Positions 41,434 to 50,219 of a stretch of 64,000 nucleotides of DNA are shown here, piece by piece. Within the stretch, counting starts at the first letter, position 1. Each line of letters opens with the position of its first letter. The position numbers and the translations under genes are program-made. The stretch comes from Paenibacillus sp. FJAT-26967. Its GTDB lineage: Bacteria > Bacillota > Bacilli > Paenibacillales > NBRC-103111. Below the pieces are notes generated by a model, which saw only the letters and a list, made by a program, of their open reading frames with translations, searched no databases and was not told the origin of the DNA. The stretch spans positions 186,001 to 250,000 of the forward strand of contig NZ_LMXH01000005.1 of assembly GCF_001541095.1 (NCBI RefSeq), in the 5' to 3' direction.

Positions 41434-42317
41434 ATACGGCTGGCACAGGTCCACAAACGAAGAAGGCTCACAAGTCTTCGGTTCTAAAAGCAGGCAGGCG
41501 GACATGGTTCGACTGGGTGGTCTTTGCGGTGCTTCTGCTCTTATCCGTTCTGATGGTTCTTCCGTCCATTCACATGCTGTCCACTGCTTTCAAAACAAGG
41601 GCGGAATCGCTAAGATTCCCGCCGACTTTGATCCCGGACACAATCGTGACCGAGAATTTCACGAAGCTGTTCGAACTTGATTTTGTAACCTGGTACCAGA
41701 ACAGTCTGATGATTGGAATTCTGACGGTTACCGGTACCGTGCTTTCCTCCGCTTTTGTCGCGTACGGCTTCTCCAGATACCGCGCCAAAGGCAAGAATAT
41801 TCTGTTTGCTTTTCTGCTCGCCACGATGATGCTGCCTTACCCGGCTGTCATGATTCCGCAGTTTATTCTTTTCAAACAGCTCGGCTGGGTCGACAGCTTC
41901 CTGCCGCTTATTGTTCCGGCGTTTCTGGGTTCCGCTTATTTTATTTTCCTGCTGCGGCAGTTCTACACCTCACTGAGCGGTGAGTTGTTCGAGGCAGCTA
42001 AAGTAGACGGCTGCTCGGAAATCCGCCAGTGGTGGAGTATCGCTCTTCCTTTGTCCGGCCCGGCTCTTGCTACCGTTGCGATTTTCTCCTTCATATGGAG
42101 CTGGAACGATCTGCTCGGTCAGGTGCTTTACCTGAACTCGACCGAGAAGTTCACGCTTCCGATCGGCATGGCCGGTATGGTGTCCTCAACCACCCGCCCG
42201 CCTTCATGGAACGTGGTTATGGCCGCGTCTCTGCTGGCAATTGTCCCGATCCTGGTTTTATTCTCCACCGCGCAGCGCTACTTTGTGCAGAGTATCGTGC
42301 TGACGGGAGTCAAATAA
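41430..42317 (+). CDS. Sugar ABC transporter permease (MalG/UgpE type)
   Basis: A 295-residue permease with six helices and the EAA loop LFEAAKVDGCSEIRQWWSIALP (near residues 187-208). The first 30 residues are polar and variable before the first helix. It overlaps the first permease by ATGA and is followed by the binding protein after 32 bases. Confidence 0.94.
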   Translation: MNTAGTGPQTKKAHKSSVLKAGRRTWFDWVVFAVLLLLSVLMVLPSIHMLSTAFKTRAESLRFPPTLIPDTIVTENFTKLFELDFVTWYQNSLMIGILTVTGTVLSSAFVAYGFSRYRAKGKNILFAFLLATMMLPYPAVMIPQFILFKQLGWVDSFLPLIVPAFLGSAYFIFLLRQFYTSLSGELFEAAKVDGCSEIRQWWSIALPLSGPALATVAIFSFIWSWNDLLGQVLYLNSTEKFTLPIGMAGMVSSTTRPPSWNVVMAASLLAIVPILVLFSTAQRYFVQSIVLTGVK

Positions 42318-42349
42318 ATACCGAGCCAATAGAAGGAGGTCTATTCACA

Positions 42350-43723
42350 ATGATGAAGCCGAGGAAGGCGATAGGAACGGCGATGGCCGTATGGATGGCG
42401 GGGGCGCTGGCGTTAACCGCTTGTTCAGCAGGGGAAACCGCGAAGGACCCCGGCACAGAAGGCAAGGGAGAAATCGTAACGCTTACGCATTATACCCAGG
42501 ATGCGCCGGATAAAGCTTATGTCGAGGAGCTTATTCCCGAATTCGAGAAACAAAATCCCGGCATTAAGGTAAAGATCGTGAAAGCTCCATATGAGCAGTT
42601 CGAATCGAAGCTGCAAAGCATGGTAGCATCAGGCAATGCACCGGATGTAACGTCCCACTGGGGCGACGCCGGGTTCGCCGAGTATTACGATAAAGGCATG
42701 ATTCGTGACATGACGGACCTTCTCAAGGCGGATAATTTTAAAGCCTCGGATTATGGAATTCCGGATCACTTGATGGACATCTATAAGGTTAATGACAGAA
42801 CTTATGGAATTCCAGTCTATAGTTACGTTTCCGTTCTCGTATATAATAAGGATATGTTTGACAAAGCGGGCCTGCCGTATCCGCCGTCGGATTATGAAGA
42901 TAAGTCCTGGACTTTTGAGAAAATGCAGGACTATGCCCGGAAACTGACGAATGTTTCCAAAGATTTGAACAAGACCCAGTTCGGAATTGACTGGGGCTGG
43001 TCTGAGCGGGATATGCGTCCGCTCTATTTCGGAACCAGTGTCTATCCGGAGGATACATTCACCAAGAACGGTGGCAATCCCGCCTCCTCGCGTTTTAACT
43101 CGCCCGAGGTCAAGGATGCTTACCGGACCATTTATGACATGATGCACAAAGATAAAAGCATGATCGATCCCGTTACGAGCAAAGCGGTAGCGGGCGAGGG
43201 CGGGGATCCGTTTGCAGCAGGCAAGGTAGGCATGTCTGTCGGGGGCGCCTGGCTGTTGGCCGGCTCCAACGATTTCGGCTTCAAGGTCGGTGTGGCGGCC
43301 ATTCCGGCCGGCAAGAACGAGAAGATCCGGGACGTCTTGTATGTCGATCCGCTGTTTATCCTGAAAGATTCGAAGCATCCCCAAGAAGCGCTGGAATGGA
43401 TCAAGTTTCAGCTCACCAAGGAAACACAGGAGAAGGCGATCGAGCTTAGCGGCGGAACCCCTCCGGCTAATGCCTTGGCGGCTGAGAAATATTTCAGTAC
43501 TTTTGCGAATATCGATCCTAAGGATGTAAAGAACGTGTACGAGGGCGGCATTAAATACGGTACGGAATCGTGGAATCACATGATCCCGGGGTATGCGGAG
43601 CTGAATACGATCATTAAGAACGAGATGGAGCCGCTTGAAAACGGTCAGAAATCGGTAGATGACGTCATGCCGGGGCTCCAAAAGCACATCAATGAAATTT
43701 TGGCGAAAAGGCAGAAAAAATAA
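42350..43723 (+). CDS. Sugar ABC transporter substrate-binding lipoprotein
   Basis: A 457-residue cluster B-type extracellular solute-binding protein. Signal and lipobox ALTAC with lipid-modified Cys25, then the two-lobe fold: IVTLTHYTQDAP, IPEFEKQNPGIKVKI, MVASGNAPDVTSHWGD, YVSVLVYNKDMFDKAGLPYP and GKVGMSVGGAWLL are the typical blocks. AGAAGGAGGTCTATTCACA before the ATG at 42350; the frame is open further upstream inside the permease gene. Ligand unknown; the operon points to a disaccharide or amino sugar. Confidence 0.93.
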   Translation: MMKPRKAIGTAMAVWMAGALALTACSAGETAKDPGTEGKGEIVTLTHYTQDAPDKAYVEELIPEFEKQNPGIKVKIVKAPYEQFESKLQSMVASGNAPDVTSHWGDAGFAEYYDKGMIRDMTDLLKADNFKASDYGIPDHLMDIYKVNDRTYGIPVYSYVSVLVYNKDMFDKAGLPYPPSDYEDKSWTFEKMQDYARKLTNVSKDLNKTQFGIDWGWSERDMRPLYFGTSVYPEDTFTKNGGNPASSRFNSPEVKDAYRTIYDMMHKDKSMIDPVTSKAVAGEGGDPFAAGKVGMSVGGAWLLAGSNDFGFKVGVAAIPAGKNEKIRDVLYVDPLFILKDSKHPQEALEWIKFQLTKETQEKAIELSGGTPPANALAAEKYFSTFANIDPKDVKNVYEGGIKYGTESWNHMIPGYAELNTIIKNEMEPLENGQKSVDDVMPGLQKHINEILAKRQKK

Positions 43724-43783
43724 CAGGGTCGGACTCTTAACCAGCCCTGTTGAACAGAAATTCGACGTTGGGAGTTCGATTGG

Positions 43784-44791
43784 ATGAAAATCAGTATTTT
43801 TGACGTTGCGAAGAAGGCCGGGGTGTCGGTTGTTACGGTATCCCGGGTTCTCAACGATTTCCCATCAGTCAGAGAAAAGAACCGGCAGAAAGTGCTTCAG
43901 GCTATTAAGGAGCTGGACTACCGGCCGAATTCGGCTGCGCGGAGTCTTGCTATGGGGAAGACAGGCGTAATCGGGCTGACGCTTACGACGCTGCAGGACA
44001 CGCTGTTTGATGGAATTATCAAGAGTGTGAATGATGCTCTAAAGGAACACGGATACTTTCTGGCTCTGTCTATTGAGCCTGAGACAGCGGAAACTGCTAA
44101 TGGAGAGAGCAGCAATTTCCTGTATCAGGAAGACCGGGTGGACGGCATTATTCTTCTGTCCCCCCTCAATGAAGAGCGCGATGTGCTGGAGCTCAAAAGA
44201 AAGAAAATCCCTTTCGTCCTGGTGGATAACCAGCTGGAAGATACGAGCGCCTCGGTTGTTAATGTCGATAATTATATGGGGGGGCTGACGGCAACCCGAC
44301 ATTTGCTTGGCCTGGGCCACACGCGAATTGCGCATGTCTGCGGCCCCGCCCTGTACCGGAGCGCGAGAGAACGCAAACGGGGCTATATGGATGCCATGGC
44401 GGAAGCCGGACTTACGCCCTATCTGATGGTCGATTCCGATTTTAACATCCGGGACGGTTACGAAATTGCCAAGAGCTGGCTTGCCGGAGGAGAGTGTCCT
44501 ACGGCGGTTTTCGCAGCGGACGACTTCATCGCGCTTGGCATTGTGGAGGCATTCCGGGATGCGGGCCGTCACGTTCCGCAGGATCTGTCTGTCATCGGCT
44601 ACGATGATCAGGCTTTTTCTGCGGATATTCATCCCCGGCTGACTACGATCCGGCAGCCGGCGGAAGGGATTGCTCAGGAAGCGGTCAAACTGCTCCTGAG
44701 AATTAAGAGCGGAGCCCAGAGGCGCAACGCGTCCATTAAGCTGGAACCGGAATTAGTCGTTCGCGAATCTACGACCGTCTGCCGGCCGTAA
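43784..44791 (+). CDS. LacI-family transcriptional regulator
   Basis: A 335-residue repressor. The N-terminal helix-turn-helix is IFDVAKKAGVSVVTVSRVLN (residues 5-24), followed by the hinge helix region YRPNSAARSLAMGKT; residues about 60-335 are the periplasmic-binding-protein-like sensor domain (DGIILLSP, HTRIAHVCGP, PTAVFAADDFIALG, LTTIRQPAEGIA). It is encoded within the transporter operon, between binding protein and kinase. It is the best candidate for the two AAAGTTAAA-n4-TTTAACTTT operators before the first permease. Confidence 0.93.
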   Translation: MKISIFDVAKKAGVSVVTVSRVLNDFPSVREKNRQKVLQAIKELDYRPNSAARSLAMGKTGVIGLTLTTLQDTLFDGIIKSVNDALKEHGYFLALSIEPETAETANGESSNFLYQEDRVDGIILLSPLNEERDVLELKRKKIPFVLVDNQLEDTSASVVNVDNYMGGLTATRHLLGLGHTRIAHVCGPALYRSARERKRGYMDAMAEAGLTPYLMVDSDFNIRDGYEIAKSWLAGGECPTAVFAADDFIALGIVEAFRDAGRHVPQDLSVIGYDDQAFSADIHPRLTTIRQPAEGIAQEAVKLLLRIKSGAQRRNASIKLEPELVVRESTTVCRP

Positions 44792-44838
44792 GTATAGGAA
44801 AGATAGATTATATTGCACGAAACAGGAGAGGGAGAGCC

Positions 44839-45801
44839 GTGAATTATTACTTGGGAATGGACGCCGGAGGAACTAAAACTTACGCCGTCATTGCCGACGA
44901 GTCGGGGAATGTCGTCGGAACAGGCAGGAGCGGAATGGGAAATCACCAGATTAACCATGCTGTTGCTGTACACAGCATCAACGAAGCGGTAGAGGGTGCA
45001 CTTCAGCAGGCCGGATTAACCAAGCCGGATATCGCTTTTGCTTTTTTCGGCTTGGCAGGCGCAGACCGGGAGACGGATTTCCGCATTCTGCGGGAAATTC
45101 TGCGCAAGGTGGAATTTAAGAACTGGGACCTGGCGTGCGATACGATTGTCGCCATGCGTGCCGGCACGACGAGACAATCGGGCGTCGTGGTCATTTCGGG
45201 AACAGGCGTGAACTGTTCCGGGATGAATGAGCGGGGAGAAGCGTATCAATGCGGCGGCTTCTCTTATGCTTTTGGCGATTTCGGAGGCGGCAGCGGGCTT
45301 TCCACCGAAGCCTTCCGCACGGTGATCCGTGCCTGGGACGGACGTGAGGAAGAGACGCTGCTGACCGGACTTGTGCTTAAGCAGCTTGGCTACGAGTCCG
45401 TTGAGGACATGTTCAATGATTTCCTGGACCATGAGAAGAGAATTCCGAACAACTTGACGAAGCTCCTGTTCGAAGCGGCTTCGCAAGGCGACGCGGCTGC
45501 CCTCCGAATTCTACGCCAGCAAGGGGAGGAGCTCGGCTTGTCGATCGGAGCCGTCATTAAACGCCTGGACATGTCGGAAGACGAGTTCGATGTCGTACTG
45601 GCAGGAAGCGTATTAATGCGCGGCGACGGTGACTATGTGGAGAAGTACATTGAAGAAGCCGCCAAGAAAGCGGCGCCCCGCAGCAAGATCCGAAGACTGG
45701 AAGCCGAGCCTGTTGTCGGTTCTGTGCTGTTGGCGATGCAGCGCGGCGGAATGACGGTGAGCGAAGAAGTAAGCGAGCGTCTAAAGCAGCTTAAGATGTA
45801 G
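44839..45801 (+). CDS. BadF/BcrA-type sugar kinase (N-acetylglucosamine kinase-like)
   Basis: A 320-residue ASKHA-fold kinase of the BadF/BadG/BcrA/BcrD family, whose sugar-acting members include N-acetylglucosamine and N-acetylmuramate kinases. Phosphate 1 motif DAGGTKTYAVIAD at residues 7-19, phosphate 2 VVISGTGVNCSGM and adenosine motif VVLAGSVLMRGDGDY. GTG start with GGGAGAG before it. Its place in front of a GH4 glycosidase suggests that it phosphorylates the imported sugar, possibly the intact disaccharide, since the ABC importer does not. Confidence 0.85.
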   Translation: MNYYLGMDAGGTKTYAVIADESGNVVGTGRSGMGNHQINHAVAVHSINEAVEGALQQAGLTKPDIAFAFFGLAGADRETDFRILREILRKVEFKNWDLACDTIVAMRAGTTRQSGVVVISGTGVNCSGMNERGEAYQCGGFSYAFGDFGGGSGLSTEAFRTVIRAWDGREEETLLTGLVLKQLGYESVEDMFNDFLDHEKRIPNNLTKLLFEAASQGDAAALRILRQQGEELGLSIGAVIKRLDMSEDEFDVVLAGSVLMRGDGDYVEKYIEEAAKKAAPRSKIRRLEAEPVVGSVLLAMQRGGMTVSEEVSERLKQLKM

Positions 45802-45961
45802 CTGGAACCGCTGAGAGCCCTTTGAGCGCCCGGCGGGCACGGCAGGAAGGCAGGACGGCATCCTGCAAGGGTTCGGGAGATAAGGCTGCTCTGATTAAGG
45901 GCAGCAGAAGCAAACAGTTCGTCCGTTTCAAGAGAGACAAACTAATCGGGGAGTGAGAGAA

Positions 45962-47269
45962 ATGGAAAAAGGCTTGAAAATTGTTGTTATTGGCGGAGGT
46001 TCTTCTTATACACCGGAAATCGTGGAAGGGTTTATCAATAACTATGACAGGCTTCCGGTCCGCGAAATCTGGCTCGTAGATATTCCGCAAGGGGAATGGA
46101 AGCTGGAGATTGTCGGCAATCTTGCGAAGAGAATGGTCGAGAAGTCGGGTCTGCCGATTGGGGTCAATTTGACTCTGGACCGCCGGGAAGCTCTTCCCGG
46201 AGCGGATTTTGTCTCCACGCAAATGCGTGTGGGCATGCTGGAAGCACGCTCATGGGACGAGTCGATTCCACTGAAATACGGCATTATCGGCCAGGAAACT
46301 ACCGGTCCGGGAGGCATGATGAAAGCATTCCGTACGATCCCGGTCCTGCTGGATATTTGCCGGGATATGGAAGAGCTCTGTCCGGATGCATGGCTGCTTA
46401 ACTTTACGAATCCGGCCGGTATGGTAACGGAAGCACTATCCAAACACAGCAAGATCAAATCAATCGGCTTGTGTAATGCACCTATCGGTATGCACAAATG
46501 GCTGATGAAAGAATATGATGCTCCTGCATCCGGCATTTATATGGAATTCGTAGGATTGAATCACCTGCACTGGATTACTCAGATCACGGTAAACGGTGAA
46601 TCCAAGCTGGAAGAGCTGCTGGGAAGCGGCAGCGGATATTCCGCGAAGAACGTACCGCAGCTGGAATGGAACAAAAGCTTCATCAGCGGGCTGGGAGGAG
46701 TGCCGTCTTACTACTTGAAGTACTTCTATCTGAGAGATGAAATGCTCAAAGAACTGCAGGAAGCTTCTAAGAAAGATGGAACCCGTGCAGAGGTAGTGAA
46801 GCGCGTAGAGGAAGAACTGTTCGAATTGTACAAGGACCCTGAATTAACCGAGAAACCGAAGCAGCTGGAAAAGCGCGGGGGCGCTTACTATTCGGAGGCG
46901 GCAGTTAATCTTATGTGTTCCCTGTACAACGATACACGCGACATCCAGACGCTGAATGTACCGAATAACGGCGCGCTGGATTTCCTTCCCGGTGACGCTT
47001 GTATCGAGGTTAACTGTATCGTGACTAAGCAGGGGCCAATTCCGGTTACCGTCAAAAAAGTTCCTGAGTCGATAAAGGGCCTGATCTGCGCAGTCAAAAC
47101 GTACGAAGTGCTAGCGATTGAAGCTGCGATTACAGGCGACCGCGGAATTGCACTGCAGGCGCTTGCCCACCATCCGCTTATTTCTTCGGTTAACGATGCC
47201 GAGAAGATGCTGGAAGAAATGTTGGAGCAGAACAAGGCTTATCTTCCAAGATTTTTTGCAGTCGAGTAG
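45962..47269 (+). CDS. Glycoside hydrolase family 4, 6-phospho-glycosidase-like
   Basis: A 435-residue NAD+- and metal-dependent glycosidase. Signature features: IVVIGGGSSYTPEIVEGF (NAD-binding loop), QMRVGMLEARSWDESIPLKYG, GQETTGPGGMMKAFRTIP, LLNFTNPAGMVTEAL, IGLCNAPIGM with the metal-binding Cys, and GLNHLHWI with the metal-binding His. These resemble CelF/LicH-type 6-phospho-beta-glucosidases, although the family also holds enzymes on unphosphorylated sugars. GGGGAGTGAGAG before ATG 45962. It ends the operon, and a strong terminator follows. Confidence 0.92.
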   Translation: MEKGLKIVVIGGGSSYTPEIVEGFINNYDRLPVREIWLVDIPQGEWKLEIVGNLAKRMVEKSGLPIGVNLTLDRREALPGADFVSTQMRVGMLEARSWDESIPLKYGIIGQETTGPGGMMKAFRTIPVLLDICRDMEELCPDAWLLNFTNPAGMVTEALSKHSKIKSIGLCNAPIGMHKWLMKEYDAPASGIYMEFVGLNHLHWITQITVNGESKLEELLGSGSGYSAKNVPQLEWNKSFISGLGGVPSYYLKYFYLRDEMLKELQEASKKDGTRAEVVKRVEEELFELYKDPELTEKPKQLEKRGGAYYSEAAVNLMCSLYNDTRDIQTLNVPNNGALDFLPGDACIEVNCIVTKQGPIPVTVKKVPESIKGLICAVKTYEVLAIEAAITGDRGIALQALAHHPLISSVNDAEKMLEEMLEQNKAYLPRFFAVE

Positions 47270-47354
47270 GGTCTGACTGCCGTCTTAGTGTTTGGTATGC
47301 AATCATTCTTTTTGAAAATACGCCAGGCCGGTGAAAGAGCCTGCCTTTGTTGAT

Positions 47355-47415
47355 AAAAATCCCTTGAAGTAGACGGTGTGGTGTAACCCGCGCGTCTTTA
47401 CTTCAGGGGATTTTT
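47355..47415 (+). terminator. Terminator of the sugar operon
   Basis: AAAATCCCTTGAAGTA-GACG and CGTCTTTACTTCAGGGGATTTTT form a long stem of about 20 bp with few mismatches, ending in TTTTT. Confidence 0.85.
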
Positions 47416-47428
47416 CTCGTATAAGGCG

Positions 47429-47475
47429 AAAAAAAAACAGCCTCAACCCGGGACAATGCCGGACTGGGGCTGTTC
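47429..47475 (-). terminator. Terminator after the AGCS symporter gene
   Basis: AACAGCCTCA and TGGGGCTGTT pair (one wobble) around an inner GC-rich loop; the minus strand reads out into a run of at least eight T. Confidence 0.75.
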
Positions 47476-47585
47476 TAAAGGTTTCTTTATAGAAATGGAC
47501 TGACCGCGTGACCGCTTGACTGCTTGAGGGGAATTACATTGCATACTGGACTTGCCAGCCCTCGGTTAACTTGATTGATGAGTCG

Positions 47586-49013
47586 TTAACGTGTTCGTGA
47601 TGTATCCGGATCAGAAGCAGCCGGGTCCCAGCATTCAATATTGTCGAGTCCGGGAACACGGTCTTTCGTAAACACGGGATCTTCGCCCGCCTTTCTCTGT
47701 TTGATGTAGTCTTGTAGGACAGAGAATGCGATTTTTGACAGCAGGGTTATCGCGATCAGATTGACCACAACCATGAGACCCATAAACAAATCGGCCAAAT
47801 CCCATACCAATTGAACTTGGGCGATAGAGCCGAAAACCACCATGGCCATAACCGCAATCCGGTAAAGCTGGACCCAGATTTTATTGGAATTCAGAAATTC
47901 AATGTTGGTTTCACCGTAATAATAATTGCCCAGCAGCGTACTGAACGCAAACAGGAACACCATGATGGCCAGAAAACCCGAAGCCCATGAACCCATATGA
48001 ACGCTTAATGCGGCTTGTGTCAGTTCGATGCCGTTAAGACTCGGATCGGTATAGGACCCGGAGAGCAGAACGATAAACGCGGTACTGGTGCAAATAACCA
48101 GTGTGTCGAACAGGACACCCAGAGCTTGGATCAGCCCTTGCTTGGCCGGGTGGGAGGTGGTTGCCGTTGCTGCGGCATTCGGGGCACTTCCCATACCGGC
48201 TTCATTGGAGAAGAGGCCGCGTTTCACGCCTTGCATAAGCGCCGCCCCGAGCGAACCGCCCGCGATCTGCTCGAAGCCGAACGCGCTCTTCACGATCAGA
48301 GCCAGTACGGCAGGCATTTCCGTGATGTTCATCATTACGATGAACAAGGCTACGCCGATATAAACGGCGGCAAGCACGACAACGATATATTCGGACATTT
48401 TGGCAATTCGTTTTACACCGCCGAATATAATTGCGGCCAGTATAACCGTCATAATGATTCCGACCGTCAGGCGGTCAGTCCCGAATGAGTTCTCGAAAGC
48501 GATGGTAATGGTGTTGGACTGGACGGCATTAAATACAAGCCCGAACGAAATCGTAATCAGCACGGCGAACAGAGCGCCCATCCAGCGCTTCTTGAGGCCA
48601 GTCTGCATATAGTAGGCCGGTCCCCCGCGGAAGCCGTTCTTATCCCGGATTTTATAGACCTGGGCCAGGGTGCTTTCCACAAAGCTTGAAGCCGAGCCGA
48701 TTATGGCGATGACCCACATCCAGAATACGGCTCCGGGGCCCCCCAGAGCTACGGCGATGGCTACGCCTGTAATATTCCCTGTCCCGACGCGGGCGGCCAT
48801 ACTGATACAGAACGCCTGGAAGGGTGAAATATCGTCACGGGAGCCGCCTTTGGACTCAAACAAGACCCGAAACATATCCCGGAGCATACGGAACTGCATA
48901 AACTTCGATCGATAAGTAAAATAAAGACCGACGGTGATGAGGAGAACGATCAGAAGCTTGGACCACAGAAAATTGTTCAGGGAATCGATTATTGTTTGCA
49001 ATAAATCAATCAT
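47586..49013 (-). CDS. Sodium:alanine/glycine symporter, AGCS family
   Basis: A 475-residue membrane carrier (about 11 helices) that imports small neutral amino acids with sodium. Family blocks: FQAFCISMAARVGTGNITGV, GGPGAVFWMWVIAIIGSASS, FSNEAGMGSAPNAAATATTSHPAKQG and YGETNIEFL. AGAGAGGTGCTGC before ATG 49013; the frame is open to 49127 without a good site. Single gene; its substrate is probably alanine or glycine. Confidence 0.93.
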   Translation of the reverse strand: MIDLLQTIIDSLNNFLWSKLLIVLLITVGLYFTYRSKFMQFRMLRDMFRVLFESKGGSRDDISPFQAFCISMAARVGTGNITGVAIAVALGGPGAVFWMWVIAIIGSASSFVESTLAQVYKIRDKNGFRGGPAYYMQTGLKKRWMGALFAVLITISFGLVFNAVQSNTITIAFENSFGTDRLTVGIIMTVILAAIIFGGVKRIAKMSEYIVVVLAAVYIGVALFIVMMNITEMPAVLALIVKSAFGFEQIAGGSLGAALMQGVKRGLFSNEAGMGSAPNAAATATTSHPAKQGLIQALGVLFDTLVICTSTAFIVLLSGSYTDPSLNGIELTQAALSVHMGSWASGFLAIMVFLFAFSTLLGNYYYGETNIEFLNSNKIWVQLYRIAVMAMVVFGSIAQVQLVWDLADLFMGLMVVVNLIAITLLSKIAFSVLQDYIKQRKAGEDPVFTKDRVPGLDNIECWDPAASDPDTSRTR

Positions 49014-49449
49014 GCAGCACCTCTCTTGTTGTATATTTTTGTGCCCGGTTTTGCATATTCTAAACAAAAACTTTTTAAGTATAACAAGTTTTTGCACGAT
49101 GAGGTAGGACCTTGATACCTGTTTCATAAATTGGAAATCGGGTAAAGAGGCCGCTGGCTGCTGCTTGTCGTCTGCACCATGACAGCCGGATTAAGCTGAC
49201 TTTTGATCATCCATATGTAACGGGAGCGGAATTACTTGAGGCTTTTAGTCATAGGAAGTCCGTCTCGTTAACTGGTAAAATTAGTTCTTTTTAGGCGATT
49301 GAAAGGAATAATGACAATGTAACCGCTTAATTTAAAGCGGTTACATTAAATTTGTTTAGAAAACTACAGTTTTTTTAAAAAAAGAGAGGATTTTCGGCGT
49401 TTTTTGTCGTAAGATTATCCTTACAAATTGATTTGTGGGAGTGGACCTC
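49014..49449 (+). other. Intergenic region with a 12-bp perfect palindrome
   Basis: No supported gene. It contains ATGTAACCGCTT (49317-49328), a six-base loop and AAGCGGTTACAT (49335-49346), a perfect 12-bp inverted repeat about 100 bases upstream of the GNAT gene. No T-run follows on either strand, so it is more like an operator or RNA structure than a terminator. No clear sigma-A promoter was placed. Confidence 0.6.
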
Positions 49450-49881
49450 ATGCGTGTTCGTTCTTTTCGATTGTCTGATTACAGCCTCATCTCGGGTTTG
49501 CTTCAAGAAGCACTCAGTGAACTTTGTTACAAAGAAACCATGCAGGCTTTTGCTAAGCAGCTGTCATGGGATGGCGAATTAGTTTTGGTTGCGGAGGATC
49601 AGGGAGAACTGGTTGGCATGGTGATTGGTACTATTGATGATAACAAAGGGTACTATTACCGGCTTGCCGTAGCACCCGGACACCGCCGTAAAGGAATCGG
49701 CAAGGCGTTAATTGAAGGAATGAAACAGCGTTTTATTCAGCGGAAGGTCAATCGTATTCTCGTGACAGTCGATCACCACAATGAAATGGTGATTCCTGTT
49801 TATGAGTCAGTAGGCTACAGCCCGTCTGATTTTACACGCAGCGCAAATCGGCTTAGCATTGTAAAGAAAGCGAGCATGTAG
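49450..49881 (+). CDS. GNAT-family N-acetyltransferase
   Basis: A 143-residue acetyltransferase. The acetyl-CoA pyrophosphate loop is in RLAVAPGHRRKGIGKAL (Arg/Gln-x-x-Gly-x-Gly/Ala type), with PVYESVGY near the C-terminus. GGGAGTGGACCTC before ATG 49450; the frame also allows a start 15 bases earlier. Substrate unknown. Confidence 0.85.
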   Translation: MRVRSFRLSDYSLISGLLQEALSELCYKETMQAFAKQLSWDGELVLVAEDQGELVGMVIGTIDDNKGYYYRLAVAPGHRRKGIGKALIEGMKQRFIQRKVNRILVTVDHHNEMVIPVYESVGYSPSDFTRSANRLSIVKKASM

Positions 49882-49901
49882 GGATCAATTATTGTATAAT
49901 G

Positions 49902-50003
49902 AAGGCATATCTTTTTGTCGAAGCGGACAAGCTCCGTTCCCGGGAGGAAGATATGCCTTTGTTGTTTGGCAGGGTGAATGCAGGCTCCGGACGGAGCTTT
50001 TTT
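49902..50003 (+). ncRNA. Candidate structured RNA or attenuator with competing hairpins
   Basis: After a TATAAT (49895-49900, weak -35) the DNA encodes a perfect 12-bp stem AAGGCATATCTT (49902-49913) with AAGATATGCCTT (49948-49959), enclosing a TTGTC/GACAA hairpin and AAGCTCCGT (49929-49937). Downstream lies a terminator GCTCC-GGAC-GGAGC with six T (49984-50003). AAGCTCCGT is the exact complement of ACGGAGCTT at 49991-49999, so it can compete with the terminator stem. That is the layout of a conditional attenuator. No known riboswitch family was recognised. The next gene, at 50220, starts over 200 bases later. Confidence 0.5.
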
Positions 50004-50219
50004 CATCGCCAAAATAAGGTTAAGGCAATGAGTCTTTAGGATGCCGGACTGTTTCTTAGCCGCTTCCTTTACCGGATCATCAGTTAGTGGAATTAATGAT
50101 AAATGACCATGAAGGTTTAATGGATATAATGACTGCCTGTCTATTCATGATTGCAGGATCATAAGCGTGTACGTTCCAATGTCGGAATGAGCCGGATTAA
50201 TATAGAGGGGCAGAGTTGA

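Noticed and set aside
42629-43687. A 352-codon minus-strand frame opposite the binding protein
   Set aside because: Antisense to a clear lipoprotein gene, without translation signals.
49281-49346. The 12-bp palindrome as a terminator
   Set aside because: No T-run follows on either strand, and no transcript from the left would end there.
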